From NCBI RefSeq assembly GCF_003965815.1, contig NZ_RXOE01000001.1, forward strand, positions 992,001-1,056,000: a stretch of 64,000 nt of DNA, given 5' to 3'. The notes below the pieces were generated by a model, which was given only the letters and a program-made list of their open reading frames with translations, had not been told where the DNA came from and did not search any database. This document shows positions 1 to 10,880 of this stretch, piece by piece. The DNA is from Variovorax gossypii (GTDB taxonomy: Bacteria; Pseudomonadota; Gammaproteobacteria; Burkholderiales; Burkholderiaceae_C). Made by a program: the position numbers and the translations under genes. Numbering within the stretch: the first letter of the stretch is position 1; each line of letters starts with the position of its first letter.

Positions 1-285
1 CGCTACTGGGGCGCGCTGGAGCGTGTCGACTGCCTGCACTTCGAGGCCTGCTACTACCAGCCGCTGGCCTGGTGCATCGAGCACGGCGCGCAGCGCTTCG
101 AGGGTGGTGCGCAGGGCGAACACAAGATGGCACGCGCGCTGATGCCGGTGAAGACCACCAGCGCCCACTGGCTGGCGCACCCGTCGTTCGCCGATGCGGT
201 CGAGCGCTTTCTCGAACGCGAGGGCGCGGGCATCGAGAACTACATGGACCACTTGGGCGAGCGCAGCCCCTTCAAGTCAGTCTGA
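1..285 (+). CDS. GNAT-like (DUF482/PF04339 type) protein, C-terminal part only
   Basis: The window opens inside this gene; 94 codons and the TGA stop are present. The visible residues HFEACYYQ, CIEHG, RFEGGAQGEHK and a final YMDHL-PF stretch resemble the C-terminus of the COG3146 family. That family consists of predicted N-acyltransferases related to peptidoglycan-bridge (Fem-like) enzymes. The substrate in proteobacteria is not established. Family assignment is from pattern memory; the N-terminal two thirds lie outside the window, so the start and total length are unknown. The next gene starts 59 bases downstream on the same strand. Confidence 0.7.
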   Translation, partial: RYWGALERVDCLHFEACYYQPLAWCIEHGAQRFEGGAQGEHKMARALMPVKTTSAHWLAHPSFADAVERFLEREGAGIENYMDHLGERSPFKSV

Positions 286-344
286 GTGCCATTCGGGACT
301 GCTATAAAAGCGCCCGACATCCACAACAACTCAGAGAGAAATCG

Positions 345-1097
345 ATGCCATTCCTGGGACTGGGCCTGCACGTCCTCATCGCGCTGTTCTTCGCCGTGCA
401 TGCGATGCGCCATGGCAAGCAGATGTACTGGCTGCTCATCCTCTTCAGCTTCCCGCTGCTCGGCAGCATCGTGTACTTCGTGGTCGAGTACCTGCCCGCA
501 TCGCGCATGCAGCGCACCGCCGGCAAGGTGGCGAACGCGGCCATCGGCTTCATCGACCCCGAGCGCGAGTACCGAGCGGCCACCGAGGCCTACGACCTCG
601 CGCCAACCGCGCAGAACAAGCTGCGCCTCGCCAAGGCCGCTCTCGACAAGGGACAGGCAGCCGATGCCGTCGGCCATTACCGCGATGCATTGAAAGGCCC
701 CCTGGCCTCCGATCCGGAACTGCAATTCGGCCTCGCCAGCGCCCTTCTGGCCGCAGGCGGAGCGACTGCCGGCAACGAGGCATTGCAGGCGCTGCAGGCC
801 CTGCGCGCCACGCGCGACGACTACCGCAAGGACGAAGTCGCGGTGCTCACCGCACGTGCCCTCGCCGCCGATGGCCGCCAGGCGGAAGCACAACAGGCCT
901 TCGAGGACGCACTGAGCCGCTACAACACCGTCGAGGCACGCGCCCGCTACATCGCGTGGCTCGCCCAGCAAGGCGATGCCGCCGGCGCGCAGCGCCAGTG
1001 GGACGAGCTCCAGCAGGCCGCGCGCCACTGGAACTCGCACGCACGCTCGGTCAATCGCGAATGGATGCGGCTGGCCAGCGACGCCGTCCGCAGCTGA
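345..1097 (+). CDS. Membrane-anchored TPR-like protein, 250 aa
   Basis: ATG at 345 follows a purine-rich AGAGAGAAA stretch; upstream in-frame codons overlap the preceding gene and were not used. Residues about 1-50 form two hydrophobic segments (MPFLGLGLHVLIALFFAVHA and YWLLILFSFPLLGSIVYFVV) resembling the phospholipase-D-nuclease N-terminal membrane domain. The rest is alanine-rich helical repeat with TPR spacing (AATEAYDLAP, AVGHYRDALKG, AQQAFEDALSRY). It resembles COG4700-type proteins annotated as divergent TPR proteins. A scaffold role at the inner membrane is inference; no catalytic motif is visible. Confidence 0.75.
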   Translation: MPFLGLGLHVLIALFFAVHAMRHGKQMYWLLILFSFPLLGSIVYFVVEYLPASRMQRTAGKVANAAIGFIDPEREYRAATEAYDLAPTAQNKLRLAKAALDKGQAADAVGHYRDALKGPLASDPELQFGLASALLAAGGATAGNEALQALQALRATRDDYRKDEVAVLTARALAADGRQAEAQQAFEDALSRYNTVEARARYIAWLAQQGDAAGAQRQWDELQQAARHWNSHARSVNREWMRLASDAVRS

Positions 1098-1124
1098 CAC
1101 CCCTGCCCTGCTTCTCTCTCTGTC

Positions 1125-1143
1125 CAAGGGCATAGCGCCCTTG
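1125..1143 (+). terminator. Possible hairpin after the TPR gene
   Basis: A 7-bp perfect stem CAAGGGC/GCCCTTG closes a 5-base loop, 28 bases after the preceding stop. Only a short T-rich stretch (GTCCGTTT) follows, so intrinsic termination is not certain. Confidence 0.3.
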
Positions 1144-1206
1144 TCCGTTTGGCACATCGACGGCGCGGCGGGCCTCTCCTAGCATCGGCTTCGAGGAGAA
1201 CCCCGC

Positions 1207-1848
1207 ATGCAGACATTCACACGCCGGGCCGTCACGGCACTCTGCTTCTTCGCTGTCGCCCCGCTGGCCATGGCCGCCAGCTTCGACTGCACCAAGGCCG
1301 GAAACGCCACCGAGAAGGCGATCTGCGCCGACCCCGGCCTCTCACGGCAGGACGAAGCCATGGCCGCGCTCTACAAGCGGCAGGTCGAGATGCCCGGCAC
1401 GGGCCAGTGGCCCACCTTCCTGAAACGCGACCAGCGCGACTGGATCGTCGTTCGCAACCGCGAATGCCGCGGCGACACCGAATGCCTGAAACGGGATTAC
1501 GAGCGGCGCATCACCTACCTGAGCCACCCGCTGCTGCAATGGATGGGCCGCTATGTGGAGGGCCGGTGCCCGAAGGACGGCCGCTTCCTCGATGTGACGC
1601 CCGAGGTGGGCGGCACGCTGGACATCCAGCTCTACGTCTGCCCCGATCCGCGCGGCAACATGCTGCTGCAGGGCAAGAACGTGCTCGACGGGCAACGGCG
1701 CCTCGTGGTGCGGGAGGCCGGGGGTTGCACCCGCACCCTGCAGTTCGACACCGACAGGGTCACCGTTTCGGACGGGCCGGGCTGCGCGCCGTCGCTGACC
1801 GGCAGCTTCGCGCGCGACCCGCGCCGCTCGCCCTTCGAGAACGAATAA
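1207..1848 (+). CDS. Secreted LprI/DUF1311-like protein, 213 aa
   Basis: A GAGGAGAA ribosome site lies just upstream of ATG 1207. Residues 1-23 are a Sec signal peptide ([19 protein letters not shown]). The mature start [21 protein letters not shown] matches the N-terminus of the lysozyme-inhibitor LprI family (DUF1311, PF07007), including the paired cysteines and the later REC...CL pattern. Residues 110-213 are an unassigned domain with more cysteines. A periplasmic location is well supported. Lysozyme inhibition is a family-level possibility and is not shown here. It is convergent with ppa, with only one base between the two genes. Confidence 0.8.
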   Translation: MQTFTRRAVTALCFFAVAPLAMAASFDCTKAGNATEKAICADPGLSRQDEAMAALYKRQVEMPGTGQWPTFLKRDQRDWIVVRNRECRGDTECLKRDYERRITYLSHPLLQWMGRYVEGRCPKDGRFLDVTPEVGGTLDIQLYVCPDPRGNMLLQGKNVLDGQRRLVVREAGGCTRTLQFDTDRVTVSDGPGCAPSLTGSFARDPRRSPFENE

Positions 1849-1849
1849 G

Positions 1850-2377
1850 TTACTTCTTGTAGTTGGCGACGCCGTCCAGGATTTCCTTCTTGGCCGAGTC
1901 GATGCCTTCCCAACCCAGCACCTTGACCCACTTGCCCGCTTCGAGATCCTTGTAGTGCTCGAAGAAGTGGCTGATGGCCTTCAGGCGCATCGGGTTCACG
2001 TCGTCCACCGACTTCCAGTGGCTGTAGATGGGCAGTACCTTGTCGGTGGGCACGGCGAGCACCTTGCCGTCGACGCCGGCTTCGTCTTCCATCATCAGGA
2101 TGCCCAGGGGACGGCACGGCACCACCACGCCCGGCAGCAGCGGATACGGCGCGATCACCAGCACGTCGACCGGGTCGCCGTCGCCCGACAGGGTCTGCGG
2201 CACGTAGCCGTAGTTGGCGGGGTAGTACATGGCCGTCGTCATGAAGCGGTCCACGAAGATCGCGCCCGATTCCTTGTCCACTTCGTACTTGATCGGGTCG
2301 GCGTTCATCGGGATTTCGATCACGACGTTGAAGGCATCGGGCAGGTTCTTGCCGGGGGAAACTTTGTCGAAGGACAT
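1850..2377 (-). CDS. ppa: Inorganic pyrophosphatase, soluble family I
   Basis: 175 aa, the usual length of bacterial family I enzymes (E. coli 176). It hydrolyses cytosolic PPi to two phosphates, pulling biosynthetic reactions forward. The metal-binding signature is visible as DGDPVDVLV, with GYVPQTL before it and [18 protein letters not shown] and [10 protein letters not shown] after it. ATG at 2377 was chosen because it begins the conserved MSFDKVSPG...IEIP N-terminus; the in-frame extension upstream is not conserved in character. It is divergent from hppA, so the cell has a soluble and a membrane pyrophosphatase side by side. Confidence 0.97.
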   Translation of the reverse strand: MSFDKVSPGKNLPDAFNVVIEIPMNADPIKYEVDKESGAIFVDRFMTTAMYYPANYGYVPQTLSGDGDPVDVLVIAPYPLLPGVVVPCRPLGILMMEDEAGVDGKVLAVPTDKVLPIYSHWKSVDDVNPMRLKAISHFFEHYKDLEAGKWVKVLGWEGIDSAKKEILDGVANYKK

Positions 2378-2632
2378 GACGTTTTTCGAGTAGTTGAAAA
2401 GTATGAGACGAATGGGGACAAACCCGGAGTTTACTTTCCGTGTCACCGGCCGGTCGCACACGCATCTGTTTTTGCCTGTAAATTGCAACCGTTGGCCAAT
2501 CGGCTCCGCACCCACGGTGCAGTGAGCTTCGAGGAAGCAACGCGGCGGAAAACATGGTCCCGTACGCGTTGCACGCAAGGGCCCATGCTGTCCGTCTCCA
2601 CTAGTCACAACGAACGAATGGAGAAGCAAAGC
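2378..2632. promoter_or_regulatory. Divergent ppa/hppA control region
   Basis: This 255-bp region must hold the promoters of both pyrophosphatase genes. It contains AT-richer patches around 2384-2405 and 2468-2490. I could not pick a convincing -35/-10 pair for either gene and see no clear operator. Confidence 0.4.
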
Positions 2633-5149
<2,517 letters not shown>

Positions 5150-5154
5150 CATGA

Positions 5155-5247
5155 CACTCCCCCAGGCTTCGCGCACTTCGTGTCGCTTCGCCAACCCCCT
5201 CGCCGGGGGCGACACCTGCGGCCCGGCAAAGCCGGTTCCGCGGTGTC
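5155..5247 (+). repeat. Stop-proximal dispersed repeat, copy A (93 bp)
   Basis: It begins CTCCCCCAGGCTTCGCG and ends GCCGGTTCCGCGGTGTC, starting 5 bases after the hppA stop. The 3' half can fold from GACACC to GGTGTC around CCGGC-AAA-GCCGG. Nearly identical to copy C (31699-31791); related copies lie at 24608, 40701 and 52398. Confidence 0.9.
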
Positions 5248-5312
5248 TCGCGCACGATCCGCTTGAGCCTCATATGCCGCAGAAGGTGCGTTGCGCCATG
5301 GATCACTGAAAG

Positions 5313-5681
5313 ATGCCCACACCCGAACGACTCGAATCATTCATCGCCGCCGTCGAAGGCGGCGCGCATGCCAAGGCCATCGAGGACTACTACACCGAAG
5401 ATGCCACCATGCGCGAAAACCAGGCCGAGCCGCGGCGCGGTCGCAGCACGCTGGTGGCACAGGAAACCGCCGTGCTCGACCGCACCGAATCGGTAATCTC
5501 CACCTGCGTTCGGCCGGTGCTGGTGAACGGCGACCACGTGGCGATCCACTGGATCTTCGAATTCACGTTCAAGGGCGGCGGCAAGATGCGCATGGAGGAG
5601 ATCGCCTGGCAGCGCTGGGAAGGCGACCGCATCGCACAAGAGCAGTTCTTCTACGACCCCGCGCAGCGAAAGCCGGGCTGA
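5313..5681 (+). CDS. NTF2/SnoaL-like small protein, 122 aa
   Basis: Residues FIAAVEGGAHAKAIEDYYTEDATM near the start and WIFEFTFKGGG...EEIAWQRWEGDRIAQEQFFYDP at the end match the SnoaL/nuclear-transport-factor-2 fold (cone-shaped alpha+beta barrel). Members include polyketide cyclases, isomerases and many proteins of unknown function; no specific catalytic set can be read here. The start ATG 5313 has a weak GAAAG upstream. It lies between hppA and the export cluster, with 66 bases to the next gene. The specific role is unknown. Confidence 0.8.
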   Translation: MPTPERLESFIAAVEGGAHAKAIEDYYTEDATMRENQAEPRRGRSTLVAQETAVLDRTESVISTCVRPVLVNGDHVAIHWIFEFTFKGGGKMRMEEIAWQRWEGDRIAQEQFFYDPAQRKPG

Positions 5682-5747
5682 TCGAGGCTTTCTCCGCTTC
5701 TCCGCGCGTTTCCACCGTCATGGCGCTTCTGCAGACCTCCTAGCCCC

Positions 5748-7649
5748 ATGCGATACCTCCACGCACTGTGCGCCGGCACCTGGGCCATCGCCCGGGCCGA
5801 GCTGGCGATCGTGCGGCGCTTTCCCCGCATCCTGCTGGCCGTGGTGGCGGTCGGCGTGGTGCCTGCCATCTATGCGCTGATCTACCTCTCGAGCGTGTGG
5901 GACCCGGCCGGCCACACGGCCGACCTGCCCGCGGCCATCGTGAACGAGGACCGGGGCGTGACCTACATGTCGCGCACGGTCAACGTCGGCGACGACCTCA
6001 CGCGCACCCTGCTCGAGAAGCGCGCCTTCGGCTTCCGCGCGATGGACGACGCAGAAGCCGCGCGCGCCGAAGTGCGACGCGGCGCGCTGGCCTTCGCGCT
6101 GCTGATCCCGCCCGACTTCAGCGCCAACGCGGTGCCCGGCACGCAGCGTGGCGCGGGGCAGCTGGTGGTCTACACCTCCGAAGGCAACAACTACAGCTCC
6201 GCCGGCCTGGCGCGGCGCTTCGCGGGCGAACTGGGGCACCAGGTCAACGAGATGCTCAACGAGCAGCGCTGGGGGCTGGTGCTGAACGCGGCCTCCGGCT
6301 CGCAGGCGCGGCTCGAAAAGCTCAAGCAGGCCCTGCTGGAGCTGCGCGACGGCAGCCAGACACTGGCGAACGGCGCCGCCCAGTACAGCGCGGCGGCGCA
6401 GCAGGTCGGCAGCGGGTTCAAGCAGGTCAACGGCGGCATCCGCACCATCGAGTCGAAGCTGCCCGCCGACGCGGACCTGCGCGCGCTGAAGGCCGGCTCG
6501 CAGCAGCTCGCATCGGGCCAGCGCGAACTCGGCAGCGGGCTCGCGCAGATCGGCGACGGGCTCGGGCAGCTGGAAGGCGGCGCCAGCCAACTCGGCGATG
6601 GCGCCCGCAGGATGCAGAAGGACACGGCCGACATCCCCTTCGTGGGCGACCGCATCTCCAAGGGCGCGGCCGAACTCGCCGCCGGCGCGGACAAGCTGCG
6701 CGGCGGCATCGACCAGGCGCAGGCCGCCATGGCGAAGGCGCAGGACGGCAACCACAAGCTGGCGACCGGCGCGACGGCCCTCGACGGCGGCGTGGGCAAG
6801 CTCACCGACGGCATGACGGCGCTCGCCACCGGCATCCACACGATGTCCGGCAAGCTGCCCTCAGACCGGAAGCTGGACGAATTCGTGCAGGGCGGCGCGC
6901 AGCTCGCCCAGGGTGCGGAGCGCCTGTCGACCGGCGTGCGCACCATCGAAGCAGCCCTGCCCGCCTCCATCACCCGCATCCAGGGCAGTGCCTCGGGGCT
7001 GGCCGACTCGGTCGAGCCCAAGGTGGAAGTGGTGGCGCCGGTAGCCAACAACGGCAGCGCCTTCGTGCCCAACATGGTGTCGGTGGCGCTGTGGATCGGC
7101 GCGGTGATGGCCGGCTACCTGTTCAACATCCGCATCGTGCTGTCGGACCACAGCCACTATCCGAAGCTCGCGAAGACGCTGGGCAAGATCACCATGCCGG
7201 CGCTGATCGTGCTGCTGCAGGTGGTGCTGGTGCTGGCCACGTTGGTGGGCGTGCTGCGGGTGCAGGCTCCGGACGTGCCGGCGCTGGCGCTCACGATGGC
7301 GCTGGCCTCGCTGGTGTTCCTGGTGGTGCTGTTCGCGATCCTGCACGTGTTCGGCGACTTCGGCCGCATCCTCACCGTGCTGCTGCTGACGCTGCAGCTT
7401 TCCGCCGGCGGCGGCGTGCTGCCGGTGGAGCTCTCGGCCGGCTTCTTCCGCGACGTGCACGGCTGGCTGCCCTTCAGCTGGGTGGTGCAGGCCTTCCGCG
7501 CCGTGATGTTCGGCGCCTTCGACAACGGCTGGGCACATGCCTGCGGCGCGGTGCTGCTGTCGGGCACTGTGGCGGTCGGGCTGATGGCGCTCTTCGGCAA
7601 GTGGAACGAAGTGCTGCCGGCGGACTACAAGCCGACGATCCAGGTCTGA
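5748..7649 (+). CDS. YhgE/Pip family ABC-2-like membrane protein, 633 aa
   Basis: A membrane segment at about 25-48 is followed by a large exoplasmic region (about 50-440) and about five C-terminal membrane helices (445-615). AAIVNEDRG and the DLTRTLLEKRAFGFR region are typical of YhgE/Pip N-termini (COG1511). Residues about 200-410 hold repeated LxxGxxQL-type heptads such as ASGQRELGSGLAQIGDGLGQLEGG, expected to form a long helical or coiled rod. The family includes phage-infection protein Pip and the YueB phage receptor of Gram-positives; in proteobacteria it is usually an exporter subunit of unknown cargo. The MerR gene follows after 42 bases. Confidence 0.85.
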   Translation: MRYLHALCAGTWAIARAELAIVRRFPRILLAVVAVGVVPAIYALIYLSSVWDPAGHTADLPAAIVNEDRGVTYMSRTVNVGDDLTRTLLEKRAFGFRAMDDAEAARAEVRRGALAFALLIPPDFSANAVPGTQRGAGQLVVYTSEGNNYSSAGLARRFAGELGHQVNEMLNEQRWGLVLNAASGSQARLEKLKQALLELRDGSQTLANGAAQYSAAAQQVGSGFKQVNGGIRTIESKLPADADLRALKAGSQQLASGQRELGSGLAQIGDGLGQLEGGASQLGDGARRMQKDTADIPFVGDRISKGAAELAAGADKLRGGIDQAQAAMAKAQDGNHKLATGATALDGGVGKLTDGMTALATGIHTMSGKLPSDRKLDEFVQGGAQLAQGAERLSTGVRTIEAALPASITRIQGSASGLADSVEPKVEVVAPVANNGSAFVPNMVSVALWIGAVMAGYLFNIRIVLSDHSHYPKLAKTLGKITMPALIVLLQVVLVLATLVGVLRVQAPDVPALALTMALASLVFLVVLFAILHVFGDFGRILTVLLLTLQLSAGGGVLPVELSAGFFRDVHGWLPFSWVVQAFRAVMFGAFDNGWAHACGAVLLSGTVAVGLMALFGKWNEVLPADYKPTIQV

Positions 7650-7691
7650 ATTTCTTATGCGACATTGATGATGTAACATTCAATCCGTCAC

Positions 7692-8417
7692 ATGAACACG
7701 CCAGCCGTCACCGATGCGCTCCAGGAACTCTCCGTCGAGGAACTGGCCGCGCGCACCGGCGTGACGGTGCGCAACATCCGCGCCTACACCACCGCCGGCC
7801 TGCTGCCGCCGCCCAGGCTGCGCGGCCGCCTCGGCCTGTACGGCGACGAGCACGTTCAGCGCCTGGCGCTGATCCGCGAACTGCGCGACCAGGGCTTCGG
7901 CATCGAAGCCATCCGCCGCATCTTCGGGCGCGCGCCGGCCTCGGCCTGGCGCGACCTCGTGGCGGTGGCGCGCTCCGTCTCGGGCAGCCTCTTCGCCGAA
8001 GAAGAGCCGGTGGTGGTCTCGGCCGACGCGCTCGCCGCGAAGTGGAAGGGCCAGATGACGCCCGCCCTGCTCGCCCGTGCCACCAGGGCCGGCCTCATGC
8101 GCGAGCTGCCTGACGGCCAGGTGCAGATGCTCAGCCCCGCGCTCGGCCAGGTCGCCGAGCAGCTCGCGGCGCTCGGCCTGCCGCTGGAGGAGGCGATCAG
8201 CATGCAGGAAACCATGGCCCGCACGCTGCGCACCGTGGCACGCCACTGGCTGCGCACGCTGGCCGACAGCCTGCTGAGCGGCGACGCCATCGACGCCCAG
8301 CGCACGGCCCAGCTGCTCGAGCAGGCGCGCGGGCTCGCCACCGGCGCGGTGCAGGCCGCGTTCCCCGTGATCCTGCAGCAGGAACTGGATGCCTTGTTGC
8401 GCCGCAAGGCCACCTGA
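7692..8417 (+). CDS. MerR family transcriptional regulator, 241 aa
   Basis: The N-terminal winged helix-turn-helix is clear: LSVEELAARTGVTVRNIRAYTTAGLLPPP, then RLGLYGDEHVQRLALIRELRDQGFGIEAIRRIF. The C-terminal 150 residues form a helical effector region without the metal-binding cysteines of MerR/CueR, so an organic ligand is more likely than a metal (inference). It sits between the YhgE gene and tolC-hlyD-permease genes and is co-oriented with them, so it probably controls this export cluster. Two copies of ACATT at 7665 and 7677 lie just upstream; whether they are operator half-sites is not established. Confidence 0.9.
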   Translation: MNTPAVTDALQELSVEELAARTGVTVRNIRAYTTAGLLPPPRLRGRLGLYGDEHVQRLALIRELRDQGFGIEAIRRIFGRAPASAWRDLVAVARSVSGSLFAEEEPVVVSADALAAKWKGQMTPALLARATRAGLMRELPDGQVQMLSPALGQVAEQLAALGLPLEEAISMQETMARTLRTVARHWLRTLADSLLSGDAIDAQRTAQLLEQARGLATGAVQAAFPVILQQELDALLRRKAT

Positions 8418-8421
8418 AAAG

Positions 8422-9870
8422 ATGACACCGATCCACCACGCCAGAAGCCCCTTCCTTCAGCGCCTGCCGCACCTGCTGCCGGCGCTGTTCGTGCTGTGCG
8501 GCCCAGCCTTCGCGCAGACCCAGGCCGGCAGCGACAACGCCCTCTCGCTGAGCTTCGACGCGGCCCGCGCCCGCATGATCGACCGCTCCGACAAGCTGGC
8601 CGCGGCCCGCGCGGCCGTCGAGGCGAAGGAGCTGCAGAGCCAGGGCCTCAAGGGCCTGGGCGGCCCGTCGATCAGCGTCTCGGGGCTGGCCTATGCCTAC
8701 AACGCCAACCTGAACCTCGACCTCGATCCGCTCAACCAGAAGCTCGGGCAGATCGGCTCGTCGCTGCCCTCCTCCATCCAGAGCGTGATCACGCGCGTGC
8801 CGATCCCGCAACTGCCCAACAGCTACACGCTCAACCGCCACGACAGCGGCGCCAACGCCTCGATCTCGGCCGTGTGGCCGATCTACATCGGCGGCGCGAC
8901 CGACGCGGTGCGCGGCTTCGTGTCGGCCCAGACGCGCGAGGCGCAGGCCGATGCCGAACAGGCCGGCCACGAGGTCGACACCCTGCTCGTGCAGCGCTAC
9001 TTCGGCGCGCAGCTCGCACGCCGTGCGGCCGCGCTGCGCCTGCAGGCCGAGCGCACCATCGCGCAGCACGATTCGGCGGCGCAGAAGATGCTCGCGGCCG
9101 GCGTGATCTCGCGCGTCGAGCGGCTGCAGGCCAGCGCCGCGTATGAAGAGGCGCGCCGCAACGCGCGCAAGGCCGAGAACGACGCGGCGCTCGCCTCCGT
9201 GGCGCTGGCCCGCACCGTGCGCGCGGACGGCAGCGTGGCGCCGCAGACGCCGCTCTTTCTCATCAGCACGCCGATCGAGCCGCTGGGCTACTTCATCGAT
9301 TCGGCGCTCACGCGGCACCCGGGCCTGGGCAAGGTCGCGGCCAAGAAGTCGCAGGCCGAGCAACTGCACGAAGGCGAAGAAGCGCTGCGCCGCCCGCAGG
9401 TGATCGCCTTCGGCACGCGCGAGCTCAAGAGCGGCAACGCCGACTGGGTGGCCGGCGTCGGCGTGCGCTGGACGCTGTACGACTCGGTCGACCGAGACAT
9501 GCTCTCTGCCGCGTCGCTCAAGCAGGTCGAGCAGGCCGAGCGCACCGATGCGCAGGCTCGCAGTGACATCTCGCTGCTGGTCGAGCGCAACTGGCGCGCG
9601 CTGGAGAACGCGAGACGCCAGTACCTGGAGATGAAGGCATCCGTTGAACTCGCGCAGGAGGTGGTGAAGCTGCGCACCGCCGGCCTGCGCGAAGGCACAA
9701 GCACCACGCTCGACCTGATCGACGCCGAAACCAACCAGGCCAAGGTGCTGACCGAACGCGCGCAAGCCGCCAACGACTACGTGCAGGCGCTCGCGCAGCT
9801 GCTCGAGAGCGCGGGGCTTTCAGACAGGTTTTCCGACTACATCGCGCGTGCCGACGTGAAGGTGAATTGA
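8422..9870 (+). CDS. TolC family outer-membrane efflux protein, 482 aa
   Basis: A signal peptide ending PAFAQ (about residue 31) and the long helical architecture of TolC/OprM channels identify it. SLSFDAARARMIDRSDKLAAARAAVEAKE, LLVQRYFGAQLARRAA, SRVERLQASAAYEEARRNA, GVGVRWTLYD and GTSTTLDLIDAETNQAKVLTERAQAANDYVQALAQLL appear in the usual order. It would form the outer-membrane exit duct for the HlyD and ABC-2 proteins encoded next. ATG 8422 is just after the merR stop; the frame extends upstream into merR but lacks a signal peptide there. The hlyD start overlaps its stop codon. Confidence 0.92.
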   Translation: MTPIHHARSPFLQRLPHLLPALFVLCGPAFAQTQAGSDNALSLSFDAARARMIDRSDKLAAARAAVEAKELQSQGLKGLGGPSISVSGLAYAYNANLNLDLDPLNQKLGQIGSSLPSSIQSVITRVPIPQLPNSYTLNRHDSGANASISAVWPIYIGGATDAVRGFVSAQTREAQADAEQAGHEVDTLLVQRYFGAQLARRAAALRLQAERTIAQHDSAAQKMLAAGVISRVERLQASAAYEEARRNARKAENDAALASVALARTVRADGSVAPQTPLFLISTPIEPLGYFIDSALTRHPGLGKVAAKKSQAEQLHEGEEALRRPQVIAFGTRELKSGNADWVAGVGVRWTLYDSVDRDMLSAASLKQVEQAERTDAQARSDISLLVERNWRALENARRQYLEMKASVELAQEVVKLRTAGLREGTSTTLDLIDAETNQAKVLTERAQAANDYVQALAQLLESAGLSDRFSDYIARADVKVN

Positions 9871-10856
9871 TGATGAGTGCCAAGACCCGAAAACTGATCG
9901 CGATACTCGCCGCCCTGCTCGTGCTGGCGGTGCTCGTCTGGGGTTTCTGGCGCGCGTCGCGGCCCGCGCCGGAAGTGTTCCAGGGCCAGATGGAAGCGCG
10001 CGAGACCGACGTCGCCGGCAAGGTGACGGCGCGTGTCGCCGAAGTGCCCGTGAAGGAAGGCGACCGCATCCAGGCCGGCGCGGTTCTGGTACGCATGGAC
10101 AGCCCCGAGGTGCGCGCCAAGCTCGCGCAAGCCACCGCCGCCGAGCAGGCCGCGCAGGCCGTCGCCGAGAAGGCGCAGAACGGCGCCCGCCCGCAGGAAG
10201 TGGAAATGGCGCGCATGCAATGGCAGCGCGCCGAGACAGCCGCGCAACTCGCGCAGACCTCTTTCCGCCGCGTCGACGGATTGGCGCGCGAGGGCCTGGT
10301 GGCCGACCAGAAGCGCGACGAGGCCGAAGCCAACTGGAAGGCTTCGCGCGATGCCGCCATCGCGGCGAAGGCGCAGTACGACATGGCGCGCACCGGCGCC
10401 CGCCCCGAGGACAAGGCTGCCGCCAGCGCGCAGGCGCGCCAGGTTGCCGGCGTGGTGGCCGAGGCCGAAGCCGCCAAGGCCGAGACCGAGCTGCGCAGCC
10501 CGGTGGGCGGTGAAGTGGCCAAGGTGCTGGCGAAGGTCGGCGAGTTGTCGCCGCAGGGCGTGGCGGTGGTCACGGTGGTCGACCTGAGCGACCAGTGGGT
10601 GGTGCTGAACGTCCGCGAGGACCGGCTCTCGCGCTTCGCGCTGGGCGACGAATTCGACGCGCACCTGCCCGCGCTGCCCGAGGGCAAGCGCACTGCCCGC
10701 TTCAAGGTCTACTACAGCGCCGTGCTGCCCGACTTCGCGACATGGCGCGCCACGCGCGGCGGCACCGGCTTCGACGTGCGCACCTTCGAGGTCCGCGCGC
10801 GGCCGCTCAAGCCCATCGAAGGCGCGCGGCCCGGCATGAGCGTGCTGGTGGACTGA
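9870..10856 (+). CDS. HlyD/EmrA-type periplasmic adaptor, 328 aa
   Basis: One N-terminal membrane anchor (KLIAILAALLVLAVLVWGFW) is followed by a biotinyl/lipoyl-like half (ETDVAGKVTARVAEVPVKEGDRIQAGAVLVRMDSPE). A helical hairpin (about 90-205) and the second lipoyl half (AETELRSPVGGEVAKVLAKVGE) with beta-barrel follow. This is the standard plan of membrane-fusion proteins that bridge inner-membrane transporters and TolC. ATG 9870 overlaps the tolC stop (ATGA), with AAGG 7 bases upstream; ATG 9873 is an alternative. It resembles YhiI/YbhG-type adaptors that work with ABC-2 permeases. Confidence 0.92.
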   Translation: MMSAKTRKLIAILAALLVLAVLVWGFWRASRPAPEVFQGQMEARETDVAGKVTARVAEVPVKEGDRIQAGAVLVRMDSPEVRAKLAQATAAEQAAQAVAEKAQNGARPQEVEMARMQWQRAETAAQLAQTSFRRVDGLAREGLVADQKRDEAEANWKASRDAAIAAKAQYDMARTGARPEDKAAASAQARQVAGVVAEAEAAKAETELRSPVGGEVAKVLAKVGELSPQGVAVVTVVDLSDQWVVLNVREDRLSRFALGDEFDAHLPALPEGKRTARFKVYYSAVLPDFATWRATRGGTGFDVRTFEVRARPLKPIEGARPGMSVLVD

Positions 10857-10880
10857 CCCGGCGACACACGGATTCCTTCG

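Noticed and set aside
7660..7691. MerR-type spacer-dyad promoter upstream of the MerR gene
   Set aside because: Only short ACATT direct repeats are seen; there is no 19-bp spacer with a symmetrical dyad.
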